Shown: positions 35,733 through 47,400 of the stretch, piece after piece
Layout: every line of letters starts with the position of its first letter
Position numbering within the stretch: position 1 is the stretch's first letter
Notes under the pieces: generated by a model
The model's input: the letters and a program-made list of their open reading frames with translations, nothing else
What the model was told of the DNA's origin: nothing
Database searches by the model: none
Program-made: the position numbers and the translations under genes
Origin: Pyxicephalus adspersus
Lineage: Eukaryota > Chordata > Amphibia > Anura > Pyxicephalidae
DNA length: 64,000 nucleotides
Direction of reading: 5' to 3'
Assembly (NCBI RefSeq): GCF_032062135.1
Contig: NC_092859.1
Coordinates: 46,741,791-46,805,790 of the forward strand

Positions 35733-36572
35733 TTAAAGTTCACAACATAGGCACTAAAATCTAAGCTTTCTTTCCTTTTACTTTCTGTGGAGCAGAAATC
35801 TGGCAGCCTGCCAGACATCTAGTGTGAACACACAGCAGATGTTTTTAAACTGATAGGAACCCACTGAAACAGGAGCTTAGAGTACTTTTGATGATCCTAT
35901 TGCCTCACAATATAGAATATATTGCTTCACAAAACATTCGGCTAGAAAAGTGAGTGAGAGGTTATTTTTTTGTTCAGCTTTTTCACAGCTTGGTAAGAAA
36001 TTGTAAATGCTTTACTGTCCATAGTCCAGACAGATATACTTTGAAGCAGGACAGTGGATGCAAGACCAGTCACTATACACAAGGGAAAAAAAAGCGGGGT
36101 AATTTTGTTGTGTACTACTGCACACAAACAGCACTATGATTCAAGTAGGCATTCTGGTGGCTTTTTTATGTTCTCAATATTTGTTTAACCTTGATATGAG
36201 GTTTAAGGTAACCCAGTCAGGAATAAATATTTTGAGAGTTGCTTACTACTATTAAATAATTATTATTGTGTTCTTAGTGCCTGTTTTCACTAAAGTGCTG
36301 CTCTACATTTTTTAAACTGCAGTACCTTGACTTTTGTGTGCACTGTGCACCGGGCAGCCTATTAATTTAAATAGGTGGCCCAATGCACAGTGCATCATTA
36401 TTAGAGCAGAAATGTCACCTTCAGTGTCAGGCTGTGAAATCTCCATAAAACAGTGGTGTCAACTGTGATTCACTAGATTGAGAGAACTTCAAATGAAGCT
36501 CCTAAATAATTAGTGTATGTAATATTAGTGTACACAGAGAATAGTCAAACTGCAGACTTTTACAGACTAAAG
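35733..36572. other. No gene seen
   Basis: Sequence upstream of the gypsy insertion without recognised ends or exons. Confidence 0.45.
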
Positions 36573-36577
36573 AAGAT

Positions 36578-36985
36578 TGTCACAACACCTGTTGGTTCCC
36601 ACAGCAGTTCGTGCTAAACCGTCCTGCTGCATCCCGTGCCTGTGTACCCTGCCAAGCTACCAAACACAGAACTCACTCTTTGTCTCTGGCTGACAGAACA
36701 TGCAGCACTTCCTGTTCTGCTCACACTGACACAGGACAGGAAGGAGGAGCTCCTTAAGGGGGCAGAGGCTATTTAGTCTCAGCAGTAATGGAGGCTGGTT
36801 CTGTGACTTTGCACCAGCTACCTTGATACTCTGCTCATGATTTTTTTGTGATTTCTGACCTGACCTGCGCCTGGAACCTGATTTTGCCTGTCTGCCACCT
36901 GCCCTGACCTGTGCCTGGAACCAGACTGCATCTGCCTGCCACTTGTCCCTACACTGAGGCCGCTCCAGCATTCCCCCTCCTTTCC
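36578..36985 (+). repeat. 5' LTR of gypsy element, 3'-truncated
   Basis: Starts TGTCACAACACC and parallels the 3' LTR word for word (CTGCTGCAT, AGCTACCAAAC, GAACATGCAGCACTTCCTG, GAGGCTATTTAGTCTCAGCAG). The similarity stops near 36981, after GAGGCCGCTCCAGC, where pol sequence begins, so the LTR end and leader were deleted. Confidence 0.85.
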
Positions 36986-36989
36986 ATGA

Positions 36990-38190
36990 CTTTTTGGACG
37001 TTTTTGACATGAAGGGGGCTGACGCCCTTCCCCCTCATCGTATTTACGACTGCCCCATTGAACTTTTGCCTGGAGCAGGGATTCCGTTTAGCCGTATTTA
37101 TCCTCTCTCTGAACCCAAACCTATTTCCCCAAAGGAATACATTGACAAAAACCTGAAGAAGGGATTCATCCGGCCTTCTCTTCACCTGCAGGCCCCGGAA
37201 TATTTTTTGTGCAAAAGAAGGTTGGTACTCTCCGTCCTTGCATAGATTTCCGGGATCGTACAAGGTGACAATCAAGAACGGTTATCCCCTTATTCCAGAA
37301 CTTTTACAGAGGTTGCGCACAGCCAAAGTTTTCACCAAGCTGGACCTGCAGGGAGCCTATAATCTAGTAAGGATTCGGGAGCGAGACGAATGGAAGACAG
37401 CATTCAGACAATCTGATCTTCTCTTTATCCTTGGAGGAGCAAAGAAACAATGTCAAAAAGGTCCTAGGTCGCCTCCACATTCATGGACTATATACCAAGC
37501 CAGAGAAATGTGAATTTGAGAAAGACACCATCCAGTTTTTGGGTCTTATCATTTCCACCCAGGGGATTGCCATGGATCCTGAGAAGGTATCAGCAGTAGT
37601 GGAGTGGCCAGCACTCACCAACTGAAAAGGTGTACAGCGATTTTTGGGGTTTGCTAACTTCTATCGGAAATTTATTGAGGGGTTCTCTGCTATTGTGTCT
37701 CCTCTAACAAACCTCACGAGCCTGCACGTTACCTTCTCCTGGATGCATGAGGCTCAGTCTGCCTTTGATAGACTAAAGGGGTTATTTACATCTGCTCCTA
37801 TTCTGAGACATCCGGACCCATCTCTACCCTTTGTCCTAAAAGTAGACGCATCAGAATCCATGGTCAGGGCCATCTTGTCACAGCGCTTTGGCGTTGCATC
37901 TTGTCCCTTTATTGTCTCGCTGAAAGGAACTAGGACAGCAGTGACCGAGAATTGCTGGCCATTAAGTCTGCCCTTAAAGAATGGCGTTACCTTTTGGAGG
38001 GAGCCACACATCCTATTCTGATATTCACGAATCACAAGAATATGGAATACCTGAAAAAGACCAAAAGGCTTAACCCTCCAAGCCCGTTGGGTTCTTTTCT
38101 TTTCCCGCTTTGATTTTCATGTGAGCTTCCACCCTGCGGCAAAAAATACCAAACCCAATACCCTATCTCGTATGTTTTCAGAGGACCTGA
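36990..38190 (+). pseudogene. Gypsy pol: partial reverse transcriptase and RNase H
   Basis: The frame 36994-37245 holds the N-terminal reverse transcriptase (IYDCPIELLPGAGIPF, IYPLSEPKP). It shifts at a T-run near 37202-37208 (downstream CIDFRD in another frame) and again before [11 protein letters not shown] (37238 frame). [13 protein letters not shown] with one polymerase Asp is present. The sequence then jumps, near 37405-37415, from WKTAF to a downstream element (SDLLFIL), so the segment that should hold the paired catalytic aspartates is deleted. The thumb ([19 protein letters not shown]), an in-frame TGA at 37623-37625, the connection ([16 protein letters not shown]) and RNase H start (FVLKVDAS) follow. 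Another frameshift lies near 37950-38020. No active polymerase is possible. Confidence 0.85.
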
Positions 38191-38330
38191 ACCCATCTTT
38201 GCCTGATAGTATTCTAGCCACTAAGAATTTCATGTTGATTTGTCCTGACCTAATGGAACAGATAAAAAGGGCGTTGCAAACCTACCCAGTTGACCCAAAC
38301 CTCAACCTCATCAGAACTGGTGATTTTTAA

Positions 38331-39093
38331 TTGCATGAGAGGAAGATTTTTTTTCTAAAAAAACTCCCACTTGCCGCTTTAGAAGCGTGTCATGACAACC
38401 TGCTGGCAGGTCATTTTGGAGTGTCCAAGACTCTGGATCTCATACAGCGGACCGTTTGGTGGCCAGAGCTTCCACAGGATTGTAAGTTGTTTGTCTCCTC
38501 GTGTGTCACCTGTGCCCGTTCCAAAAGTATAAACCATGAGGGTTACTTAGACCCTTGCCAATCCCAAACTGGTCTTGAAGCAGTGCTATCTATGGACTTC
38601 ATTGTGAAACTTCCCCCTTCAGGGGTGTACAACACCATTTTCGTAGTGGATTGATAAACTCACTAAAATGGCTCATTTTATCCCAATGAAGGGGACACCC
38701 TCTGTGGCAGCAACAGCTGAGAAATTTCTAAAGGAGATAGTCCGTCTCCATGGAATTCCAGATGAGATTGTATCTGATAGAGGGGTGCAATCCACCTCCA
38801 AATCCTGGCAAGAAATCCGCAAGAAGCTTCATATAAAAACTTGTTTGTCCTCTGGCTTTCATCCCCAAAGTAATGGTCAAACGGAGAGAACTAATCAAAC
38901 CCTGGAACAATATGTCCGCTGTTTCTCAGCTGCTTCACAGGACAACTGGGTCTTCCTGCAGCCCATTGCAGAGTTTGCATACAACAATGCAGTTCATTCA
39001 GACACCTTTCATTTACCATTTTTTGCAAACTATGGATTTCATCCTACCTCAATCCCAAATTGCCTTGTTAAGTCTAAAGTTTCGGAGGTTTAG
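38331..39093 (+). pseudogene. Gypsy integrase pseudogene
   Basis: The zinc-binding region (HDNLLAGHFG, then CVTCARSK) is in the frame 38331-38654. The catalytic core starts with MDFIVKLPPSG (first Asp), hits stops right after FVVD near 38650 and continues in another frame at 38668 with MAHFIPMKGT, then SDRG (second Asp, about 38777) and QTERTNQTLEQY (Glu, about 38883). All three catalytic residues are still encoded, but a frameshift separates the first from the others. The start at 38331 follows a stop where the family usually reads through. Confidence 0.85.
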
Positions 39094-39120
39094 TATCGTG
39101 TCACTTTAATCTCGGACAAT

Positions 39121-39618
39121 TTGAAGAGAATAGAGTGTTGTCTGGCTCAAGCACAGGCAAGAACAAGGAGGGAAGCTGACAAGAATAGGCGGTCTTGTCC
39201 TGAATTTAAGCCAGGGGACCCTGTCTGGCTATCCACTGCCAACCTGAGACTTCACTGCCCCTGTAGGAACATGGGTCCTAAGTTTATTGGTCCTTTCCCT
39301 TACACTGCCCGACTCCTTGAAAATCCATCAGTATTTCATGTGTCTTGCTTGAAATCTGCTGTACTGAGTTCTCTGGCTGGCAGACACTCTCAACCACCTC
39401 CTCCGCTATTGGTTGAAGGTAATAAAGAATTTGAAGTTGAGGCCATCCTGAATTCTAGGAGGTCAGGGAGCCATCTTCAGTACCTAGTTAAATGGAAAGG
39501 TTTCGGTCCAGAGGAAAATTCCCGGGAGCCTTCTGGTAATGTTCATGCCACCAGGTTGGTAGGGGCTTTTCATGGGGTACACCTGGATAAACCAGGCCCT
39601 GGGGTCACCCGAAGGTAG
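39121..39618 (+). pseudogene. Integrase C-terminus with chromodomain
   Basis: The first 60 residues (ADKNRRSCPEFKPGDPVWLS, then KFIGPFPYT) form the GPY/F-like integrase tail, which binds DNA. Residues about 100-140 form a chromodomain (EFEVEAIL, then YLVKWKGF). The Trp normally found in the following T/S-W-E-P motif is Arg here (NSREP), a one-base TGG to CGG change that would damage the aromatic cage. A chromodomain directs integration to marked chromatin in chromoviruses. The frame is separated from the core by stops at 39091-39120. The polypurine tract (about 39625-39637) follows at once. Confidence 0.85.
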
Positions 39619-39637
39619 CCCTTTAAGGCGGGGGCAC

Positions 39638-40450
39638 TGTCACAATACCTGTCAGTTCCCACAGCGGTCGCTGTTAAACCATCCTGCTGCATTCCATGCC
39701 TGTGTACCCCGCCGAGCTACCAAACGCAACACTCACTCTTTGGCCCTGATTTACTAAAGCTCTCCAAGGCTGGAGAGAATACACTTTCTTCAGTGAAGCT
39801 TGGTGATCCAGAAAACCTGGAATGGATTTCTTTAAATCATTTGCTAGCAAATGTTTTGAATCCTGGACCAGATCCATTCCAGGTTTGCTAGATCACCCAG
39901 CTTCACTGATCAAAGTGTATTCTATCCTGCCTTTAGTAAATGAGGGCCTTTGTCTCTGGCTGACAGAACATGCAGCACTTCCTGTTCTGCTCACACTGAC
40001 ACAGCACAGGGAGGAAGAGCTCCTTAAAGGGGCAGAGGCTATTTAGTCTCAGCAGAATTGGAGGCTGGTGCTGTGACTTGGCACCAGCTACCTTGATACT
40101 CTGCTCGTGATTTTTTTGTGATTTCTGACCTGACCTTTGCCTGGAACCTTACTTTGCCTGTTTGCCGCATGCCCTGACCTGTGCCTGGAACCTGACTTTG
40201 CCTGTCTGCCACCTGCCCTGACCTGTGCCTCCATCTGCCACCCATCTCTACACCGAGGCCGCTTCAGCCTTCCTCCTCAGGTAGGGTGACCCCAAAGGTC
40301 ATGACCTGGTGACCCCCAGCAGCAAAGAGCCCAGTAGCTTCCTGGCTACTAGCCCATCACCCTTTGCGGGGAGCCCTGGTGAGGACCTGGTGTCACTTAG
40401 ACTCTGTGCCTTGGGTGATCCTGTGCTACCTGCCTGAGGAGATCCTGACA
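39638..40450 (+). repeat. 3' LTR of gypsy element, with nested MITE
   Basis: Starts TGTCACAATACC after the purine-rich GGCGGGGGCAC and ends GATCCTGACA. It is 813 bp including the MITE at 39743-39947; without the MITE and its duplication the LTR is about 603 bp. A short internal repeat of TGACCTGTGCCTGGAACC-type words occupies about 40125-40230. Confidence 0.85.
39743..39947 (+). mobile_element. Fold-back MITE, complete copy, 205 bp
   Basis: It starts GCCCTGATTTACTAAAGC and ends with the inverse (CTTTAGTAAATGAGGGC). The 5-bp duplication ctttg lies at 39738-39742 and 39948-39952. Comparison with the 5' LTR shows the uninterrupted site (CTCACTCTTTGTCTC), so the insertion is clear and younger than the gypsy element. 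The arms pair through much of the length (for example GGTGATCCAG with CTAGATCACC). No coding capacity; the superfamily is not certain. Confidence 0.9.
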
Positions 40451-40455
40451 GAGAT

Positions 40456-43400
40456 AGAAAGTGCAGACATAATACAAGTATATGGTCAAATATTGTTAGC
40501 CTGACATGGGGAAGGTCTCTGTGTCTAGAGGTGCTGACATGCTACAAATGTGTCTAAAAACTGGGAACACACCGGAAGATGGTTGGGGACTTGGGTCCTG
40601 TTATATTATTGTGCCGGAGATCACTGATAATATAGCTCTTTTACAAATTGTTAAGTCACACATTAGCTACATGGGCTACATGAGATGACTGTGCCCCATG
40701 GCCATAGCAGCTGTGGTAATGGCTGGTAAGTGACATACTCTATAGGCTACTGAAAAACTGAAAAAAGATCAGTTAACCCAGCTTTAACGAAGAACTGTAG
40801 TTCTGCATTCCTAACTTACAAGCAAGCAGGATTTTTATTGCAGAAGAGACAGATGAGATCCTTTTCTGCAATAAAACATACGTACCTGCCTGTTCACAAT
40901 CTTATTTTCACCAAAACACTGAGCTGCACAGTAGGACAGGATACCAGGATATGCTGGCTATGCATACAAGTTACATCTGGCTTGGCCAATCAAAATGAAC
41001 AAATTTCTAACAACCGGATGTGGTGCTGATAGCAACACCTGAGACTAAGCAAAGACAGGCAAGTGTAAAAAAACTTGTGATCAGGTGACAGTACCTTTGT
41101 ACAGCTTTTGAGTACACATTACTAAGCATAGGAAATTGGATAGCCTTGTAGTTCAAATTTAGGCCTGACACTTCTACTCTGGCTGGGAGTAAATACAAGT
41201 AAACAATCAACAAATAACTGACCACTGATATCTGATGTTAAAGTATACCAATTTAGGGTATTACAGTTGCTTGCAGGTAACCATTTCTTTTTTAAACAAC
41301 CTATTACTTGGTAAATATATGCAGAAACGGATGCTGAATAAGAGCTACTGGGTATATAACCATTGCACAAAAAATCTACAAAGTTCTCAGAGGTCCAATT
41401 ATTCCCCATAGGCTACCACTGCATTGTCTCTCTGATTGTCCACAGCCTTTCCCAACCTTTTTAATAAGTGAAAAACCTTACAATATTTTTTTTATTGTAT
41501 TGTTCAAATAGTAACTTGCTATAGTTACTATATTCACAGCTAACAGTACATTAGTAAGGTGGTCAGTAGGAATAATGTTTCTTACATTGATGGCCACTGA
41601 AAAAAATATAATCTTTACAGATAACCAAAAAGATCATTGGTGTTGGTTAAACTGACCTGAGAGGCACAAATTACTCAAGGGACCTAGCAACCTCTGGAGG
41701 AGCCTTAGTTGAGAAACTGCTGGAGAGGGTGAGGTCAAGCTGTAAATCACAGCACATATGTTACAAATTTCTCTGTCTTTCCTCAAACGTGTCATGGACT
41801 ACCTCATATGTGATCAGATGGCCAAAATAATTTCCTGGGAAGAGAGATGAGACATAGCTCTTGACTTTTGGCAAGGCAGTAACCTTTGCATAATTAGTAA
41901 TAATGCTTTGGCTGCTTAGGGTGTGTGTTTCTGGTGCAGAAAGTATATATTCAAAACAGCTAGGTATTCCTATTATGAAGCTATCACATTGTTTACATAA
42001 AAATAATTACGTGAATGGAAACACACAATCAATTTAGTTGCTTGTCTTTTGGGGAGGGAACCTCAGCTGGACAGTGATACCTATGATTTATATAGTGTCA
42101 TCATCTTCTGCAGCACTATACAATAGACAACCATAGTACAGTACAGGTGGAAAAAGCTGTATATACACCCAGTTAAGGCAGATATTAATAGCACACTGAG
42201 CCATTCTCCTAGTGTATGGTACAGGTGGGCCAGAGATGTAATAATATACTGCAGTCATGGAATAAATATGAGAGGGTGCCCTGGCTCTAGAAATAAAGAC
42301 ACTTATGTTTCTGAACAAGTGATCTTTTGATCATTAGAAGAAAAATAGCATTTTTTTTTTTTTTTTTTTTTTTTGCGTAACAGTTACTAAATTCAATTCT
42401 AAGAATTGGGATTGCTTATATTGTGTACTCCTTTCTTCAATCATTACCACGGATGTCAAACCAACTTGTAACATCCAAAGGATGATTTTCTTCTTAAAAA
42501 CATAAAGGTCTCCTTTACAAAACAGTGCACAGAATAATCATATTGTTTAAAGTACAGCAAACACCAGCAACCAATCAGATATCAGTTAAATAAAACATCA
42601 AACAAACACCAATTCTAATTGACTGTTCTAGGTTACTGTACATTGTGCATTGTCCTTTTCTTCATCTAAACAAAGCTGAATAGAAATTCATTTTAAACAA
42701 ACAGGGAACCTCTTTGTCTCATTTTGTAAAACATGAACCGAGTGTCATTATAAAATAATGAATATTCCATGTAAAAAAAAGTTAAATTTTAGCACACTTT
42801 TTTTCATATAACACTACCTATAGATTTTTTTAAAATATTTTTATAAATATGGATATTGTCAAGCCTGTTTTTATAAATATATATTTCATGTTTTCTGATG
42901 ATGCACATGATTAGGTACATAATCAAACATAATCAATCATGAAAATATGAATTACAGTACAGATTTTTTTATAGTGGGACATGTCGGTTAATTGCAAAAC
43001 CTAATTAACTAATCAAGCAGCATGCCTGCTGCAAAAGGTCATATTTTATTTAATTTCCCAAGGTTGGATTAGTTCTCTGTTGGACAAAATGTCAAAAGTT
43101 GCTGTGTACACTAAGGTGTCTACTCTCATTTAGAAATAATTAAACTGATTAGTGAATACTATTTATAACCTACACATTTATTCTGCTGTGGGAAACATCC
43201 AGCACAGATGTGATGTTTTTGTTAATTCTGAAAGCAATTTATGCACTTTCAGAATGAACAGCTGGTCAGTTCCACCAAAACTGATATTTCGGTTTTAAGT
43301 ATATTTCATTGGGTTGAATAACTTGTCATTTAATTTGAAGCCCTTTAGAACATTACTTGATAAAAAAAAGCCTAACTAGATTTCCAGCTCCACCTACCAA

Positions 43401-43675
43401 CCATATCTAGCAGAAAGGAGATCATCCTATCTCTGTGGAATTTCATTTATTATAAATTACAGAAAAAGCTGCGGGGGGGGGGGAGTATTGTTTCCTAGAT
43501 TTGTTAGGTGATGGTGAAGGCCATGTGTCTTTATATACTTTTCTTTACAGTGTAATAATCCACAGTAAGAAAATCCTCTTCCTATACTACAAAAACTGCT
43601 CTCAAGACTTTTTAATGTGTTAAGATGACATAGGTTCAAGCCACTACCAGTTGGGCCAACACTGTATTGTAAATA
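40456..43675. other. No gene seen; likely old repeats
   Basis: At 40840-40900 the words TTATTGCAGAAGAGACA and TTTTCTGCAATAA recur in inverted relation to 56840-56900, indicating a shared, unclassified repeat. There is a T tract at 42351-42374 and a G run at 43472-43482. No exon recognised. Confidence 0.4.
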
Positions 43676-44082
43676 CCATATTTTTCGGACCATAGGACGC
43701 ACTTTTTTCCCCCCAGAAGTGGGGGGAAAAGTCCCTGCGTCTTATGGTCCAGATGTATCCTCCCCAGCTGCTGTCCCGTCCCCCCTGTATACCTGCAGTC
43801 TCCGTTAGGGAGGGATGAGGGAAGCTGCCTGTGTTTGCTTGGGCGGAGTCACGTGCGCGCACTGCAGTCCTGTCACTTCCTCTTCATGACGAGGCGCGGC
43901 ACGCAGCCATGGAGGCAGATGGAGGAACCACACGGAGTCACCCACCGTACCACCCGATTTGGGTAAGCGCAGGTATCGGTGGGTGGCTTATTTGCGGGGG
44001 GGGCCTTATTTTACATTTTTCTCTAAAAAGGGGGGGCTGTCTTATTTGATGGCCCTGCCTTATCATCGGGGAAACACGGTAG
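43676..44082 (+). mobile_element. MITE with two different ends and an internal hairpin
   Basis: The left end TACCATATTTTTCGGACCAT and the right end (complement TACCGTGTTTCCCCGATG) are related terminal repeats. A hairpin of GGACCATAGGACGCA against TGCGTCTTATGGTCC lies at 43687-43752. The G+C-rich centre (about 43820-43960) has overlapping frames without known motifs. A reverse copy of its left half is at 49328-49448. Confidence 0.65.
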
Positions 44083-44184
44083 TTATGAAAGTTAAACTAT
44101 TTGATGCCAATACATATAACAGGTAAAGACAATACATAGGTAAGGTCATACTTACCTAAAAGAGCATCTGAGAAATAAACAAAT

Positions 44185-44472
44185 AAAATAAAACAATCGA
44201 ATCAGAATCCGGTATTCACGGAGCGGGGTGACTGGTGTAATGGTGGAAACAATATTGAAGCGCACAGCTCGGCAATGGTTTCTTCATACAACTTAAGACT
44301 ACACTGACATCTCACTGCGCCTCGCCTTGTTTGTCTCTAGTACAGTTTGTGAATTCAGTGCAATATAAAGAAAATTGTCATTCAAAATACAAGAATGTAT
44401 TAGAGTATTATTTCTGATCATTAATAAAAAGTAAAAATTGCAAATAATGTCCAACTTTTTTGTGGACCACTG
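44185..44472 (-). mobile_element. Possible hAT-type fragment
   Basis: The minus strand begins CAGTGGTCCACAAAAAAGTT at 44472, like a hAT terminus, and continues through a GC-balanced stretch near 44215-44340. The other terminus and a duplication were not found, so the lower boundary is a guess. Confidence 0.35.
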
Positions 44473-47400
44473 TTTGGTGACCAGTGATTATATAGTACAG
44501 AAGTAAGACAACACACACTGCCATTGCTGTACACTTTCATTACCCCTGCCCATTAAACACCATGACATTGTAGCAGGCAGTCATAACTATACAATCCTAT
44601 ATGCAATTCCCAGGATATATAAACAGGAGAACAGAAATAGCTGGAATCTAATCAATAATGTTACAGTATGGTGAACAGATGGGCAGCTTGTATAATTATA
44701 TAATGCACATTCATTTCATCTAGAGTCCACAGGTGCTGCTCTGGTTTTACAATAAAGTTCACTCACATGCAGTTCAGAAAACTATAAACACTTCTGAGCA
44801 CTACATGGTATAAAGTCTATATCAGAACACAGTTTGTAGAAGATACAGCTGAAGTTTATATAGGTAGGGATCCTTACCTCAGGAAGACGCTTCTGTGCAC
44901 TCAGGGGACTAAACCAAATCCTCAGCACACGGAGGTAGGTTGGGAAAGTCCATATTAGTATTCGTTTGGCAAAAACTTTCCTCAGTTATGTAATGGGATT
45001 CTAATAAAATGATTTATTGGTGTGTACAAAGTAATCCATAACCTGTTTTAAATGTATTAATAAAAGTATTAACATAGAAACAAGTATATTATTCCCAGTG
45101 AGTGAATTGGTACAGTCCCAGGGTTTACTTACTAATTTAGGTTTACTGGCTGCAGTCCAGAAATGTTTGCTGAATATTCCTATATACAATATTACACAGT
45201 GTTACACATACATGGCAGAGTTGACAGTGTTTTTAAAATAGGTGCCCCATCCTAACCTGGCCTCTGGCCCCACCAATGTCCCCCTCTGCTCATCAGCAGC
45301 CTTCTACAATACTGGGCAGTTCCAGGTATGGAAAAGCATGTGACCACCTGACAGTGATTGCCCCTAACAACCATGTGTTAGGGCAAAGCATGTCACATGA
45401 TCAGGAAAGCACTACCATCACTCCCTTGAGTCGGTCAGGTAACCTGGCAAGGTAGTAAGGTGATGGGGGATAAGGAAGGTGTCAGTGTCTCTTTATTTAC
45501 ACTCTGTTTAAACCTTAGATTCCCAAACTACATAATGTACAGCTAATTGTTATTTGTAAACAGTATACATAATCCAGTATATATATAGATATATATATCT
45601 ATATATATATATATTAGGTTAAAAGCCAAACAGACTGAACAAAAGAAAATAAAAGATGACTGCCTTCATTTTAAGCATTTACACAATAGACAATACTGTA
45701 AAAGACAAGCGGTATGAGCTACACAGAAATCAAATCAATTATAAAACGCCACGACCGCCTTTTGTATCAATAAACCTAACACTCGGCCATATAATTTGAG
45801 ATTTTCCATTTTCCTTAAAACAAGTTTTAATCTAGCAGTACATACGCATTTATAACACTTACTGTATATATTTTTATAGCCCCCAAGCAATTTGACAGCA
45901 GAACTCTTTCAACATTGCAGACATATAGTGTTCTAACACTTTGAAGTGGAAATTGTAACAAGCCAAAGTGCTTGAAAGGCTGCACTGAGAAAATATCAAA
46001 TTTACACAGAAAATGTACAAGTAAAATAGATATGAAGCACATCTGTAATGCATGGGGAAAGAAATAGCACATGTTCTGACTATGGAAGATGTACAATGCA
46101 TATTAATACACTGAATTAATATTTTATTCAGCTCTGAAATGACTCAGTGTGATGGCATGAGGAAACTAGCTGTAAAGAAGTAAATGAATACAAAAATGTA
46201 CTGGCATAATTTGCCATTTTAAAGTAAACTTGTCATGTTAGTAATAAGGGTGATGGGATTAGTAAATGCTGCTAGATTGCTGGTATCATTCTCATTATTT
46301 AGTTTTACTACATAGTAAATCATGCAAGTGGTATACAGTTAAAGCCTGACTCCAGCCTTGAATTTACAATGTTATAGTCACCTCTCATCATTTCAGTACA
46401 CACTGTAAATTCCTCAGTGTACATAAGAAGCTGCAGCAAGCCGAGCACAGCTGGCCTCATTTTCAGGCTAGAGGACGTCCTTTATCATCTTACCTTACCA
46501 TCCTTACCCCTGCAACCTGGAGCAATTATTATTATTATTATAATTATTGTTCCTGGAGCAATTACTGTACTTTCATTTACTGTATTTCAGTTCTTTCATT
46601 CCCTGAGGTTCAGCATCACATGTGCGTGTTACCTAAGGTAGCCTGCATGCAAATGCAATCCGCCTCAAAATGCCTCCTTTTCTAGACTTGCATGCACCCA
46701 TCAAATTTTTTTCATTTTAATATTTAAGAAGAAATATAGGCAGGTTTTTTTCAACTTTATAGTCCAACCTATAGTCTTCATAACCCAAACTTCTTTTTTA
46801 GCTTCAGCTTTGGGGTTTGATCTTTTTTCCCACTGGGGAACCTTTTTGGTGATGGGTTTGACCTTGTCTTTTTTTTCTTTTTTTTTTCTTTTATGTGTTC
46901 CCATCAAGTAGATTGGAGATCTAACCTAAGGATTTGTCTCTTCCAAAGGAAATAATGGTTCTGAAATAACTGTTGAATGTGGAGTTTACTTTTGAGAAAG
47001 AGTACACTTGCTTGTCTCTGATGGCAGGATGTGCAGAAAAATCTGTAAAAAATCTGATGGGCACACAGCAGAAAATCCAGACTAGGGATCTCTTTTCATC
47101 CTGTCTATAATTAATAAAACAACTTTGGTTGGAATACTGTTTAGGTTGACAAAGTAAGCATCATAATGGGTTCATAGTACTAAGGAGGTAAACAACACTA
47201 ATGTCAAGTTACTAGAACATTAAATGTCCAACAAAACCTTTTACAAATTACAAGAAACAAGGAGCACAATACCTTACCCATGCTACTTTGTAACTATGAT
47301 AACAAACTAATAGTTTTACAAACCAATTAACTTTACAATCCAAGTATTTGTTTTACATTTGTGTTGGGAAGTGTAGAAAATGGTGAAGTTCCCTGTCAGT

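Larger units (their letters stand above)
36578..40450 (+). mobile_element. Ty3/gypsy chromovirus-type retrotransposon, internally deleted
   Basis: The order is 5' LTR, partial reverse transcriptase, RNase H, integrase, chromodomain, polypurine tract and 3' LTR. The flanks aagat (36573-36577) and gagat (40451-40455) look like a 5-bp target duplication with one mismatch. The gag and protease genes, the primer binding site and the start of the reverse transcriptase are missing: the 5' LTR passes directly into polymerase sequence near 36985. The LTRs differ at roughly one base in seven in their first 100 bases, fewer later, so the insertion is old. Frameshifts and stops are spread through pol. 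A C-terminal chromodomain places it with chromoviruses of fish and amphibians. Confidence 0.9.

Noticed and set aside
35383..35736. 117-residue plus-strand frame
   Set aside because: Contained in the TTAA MITE at 35292-35732 and runs through its terminal repeat.
46701..46907. Lysine-rich minus-strand frame
   Set aside because: Comes mainly from an A-rich tract; no partner exon or known protein recognised.
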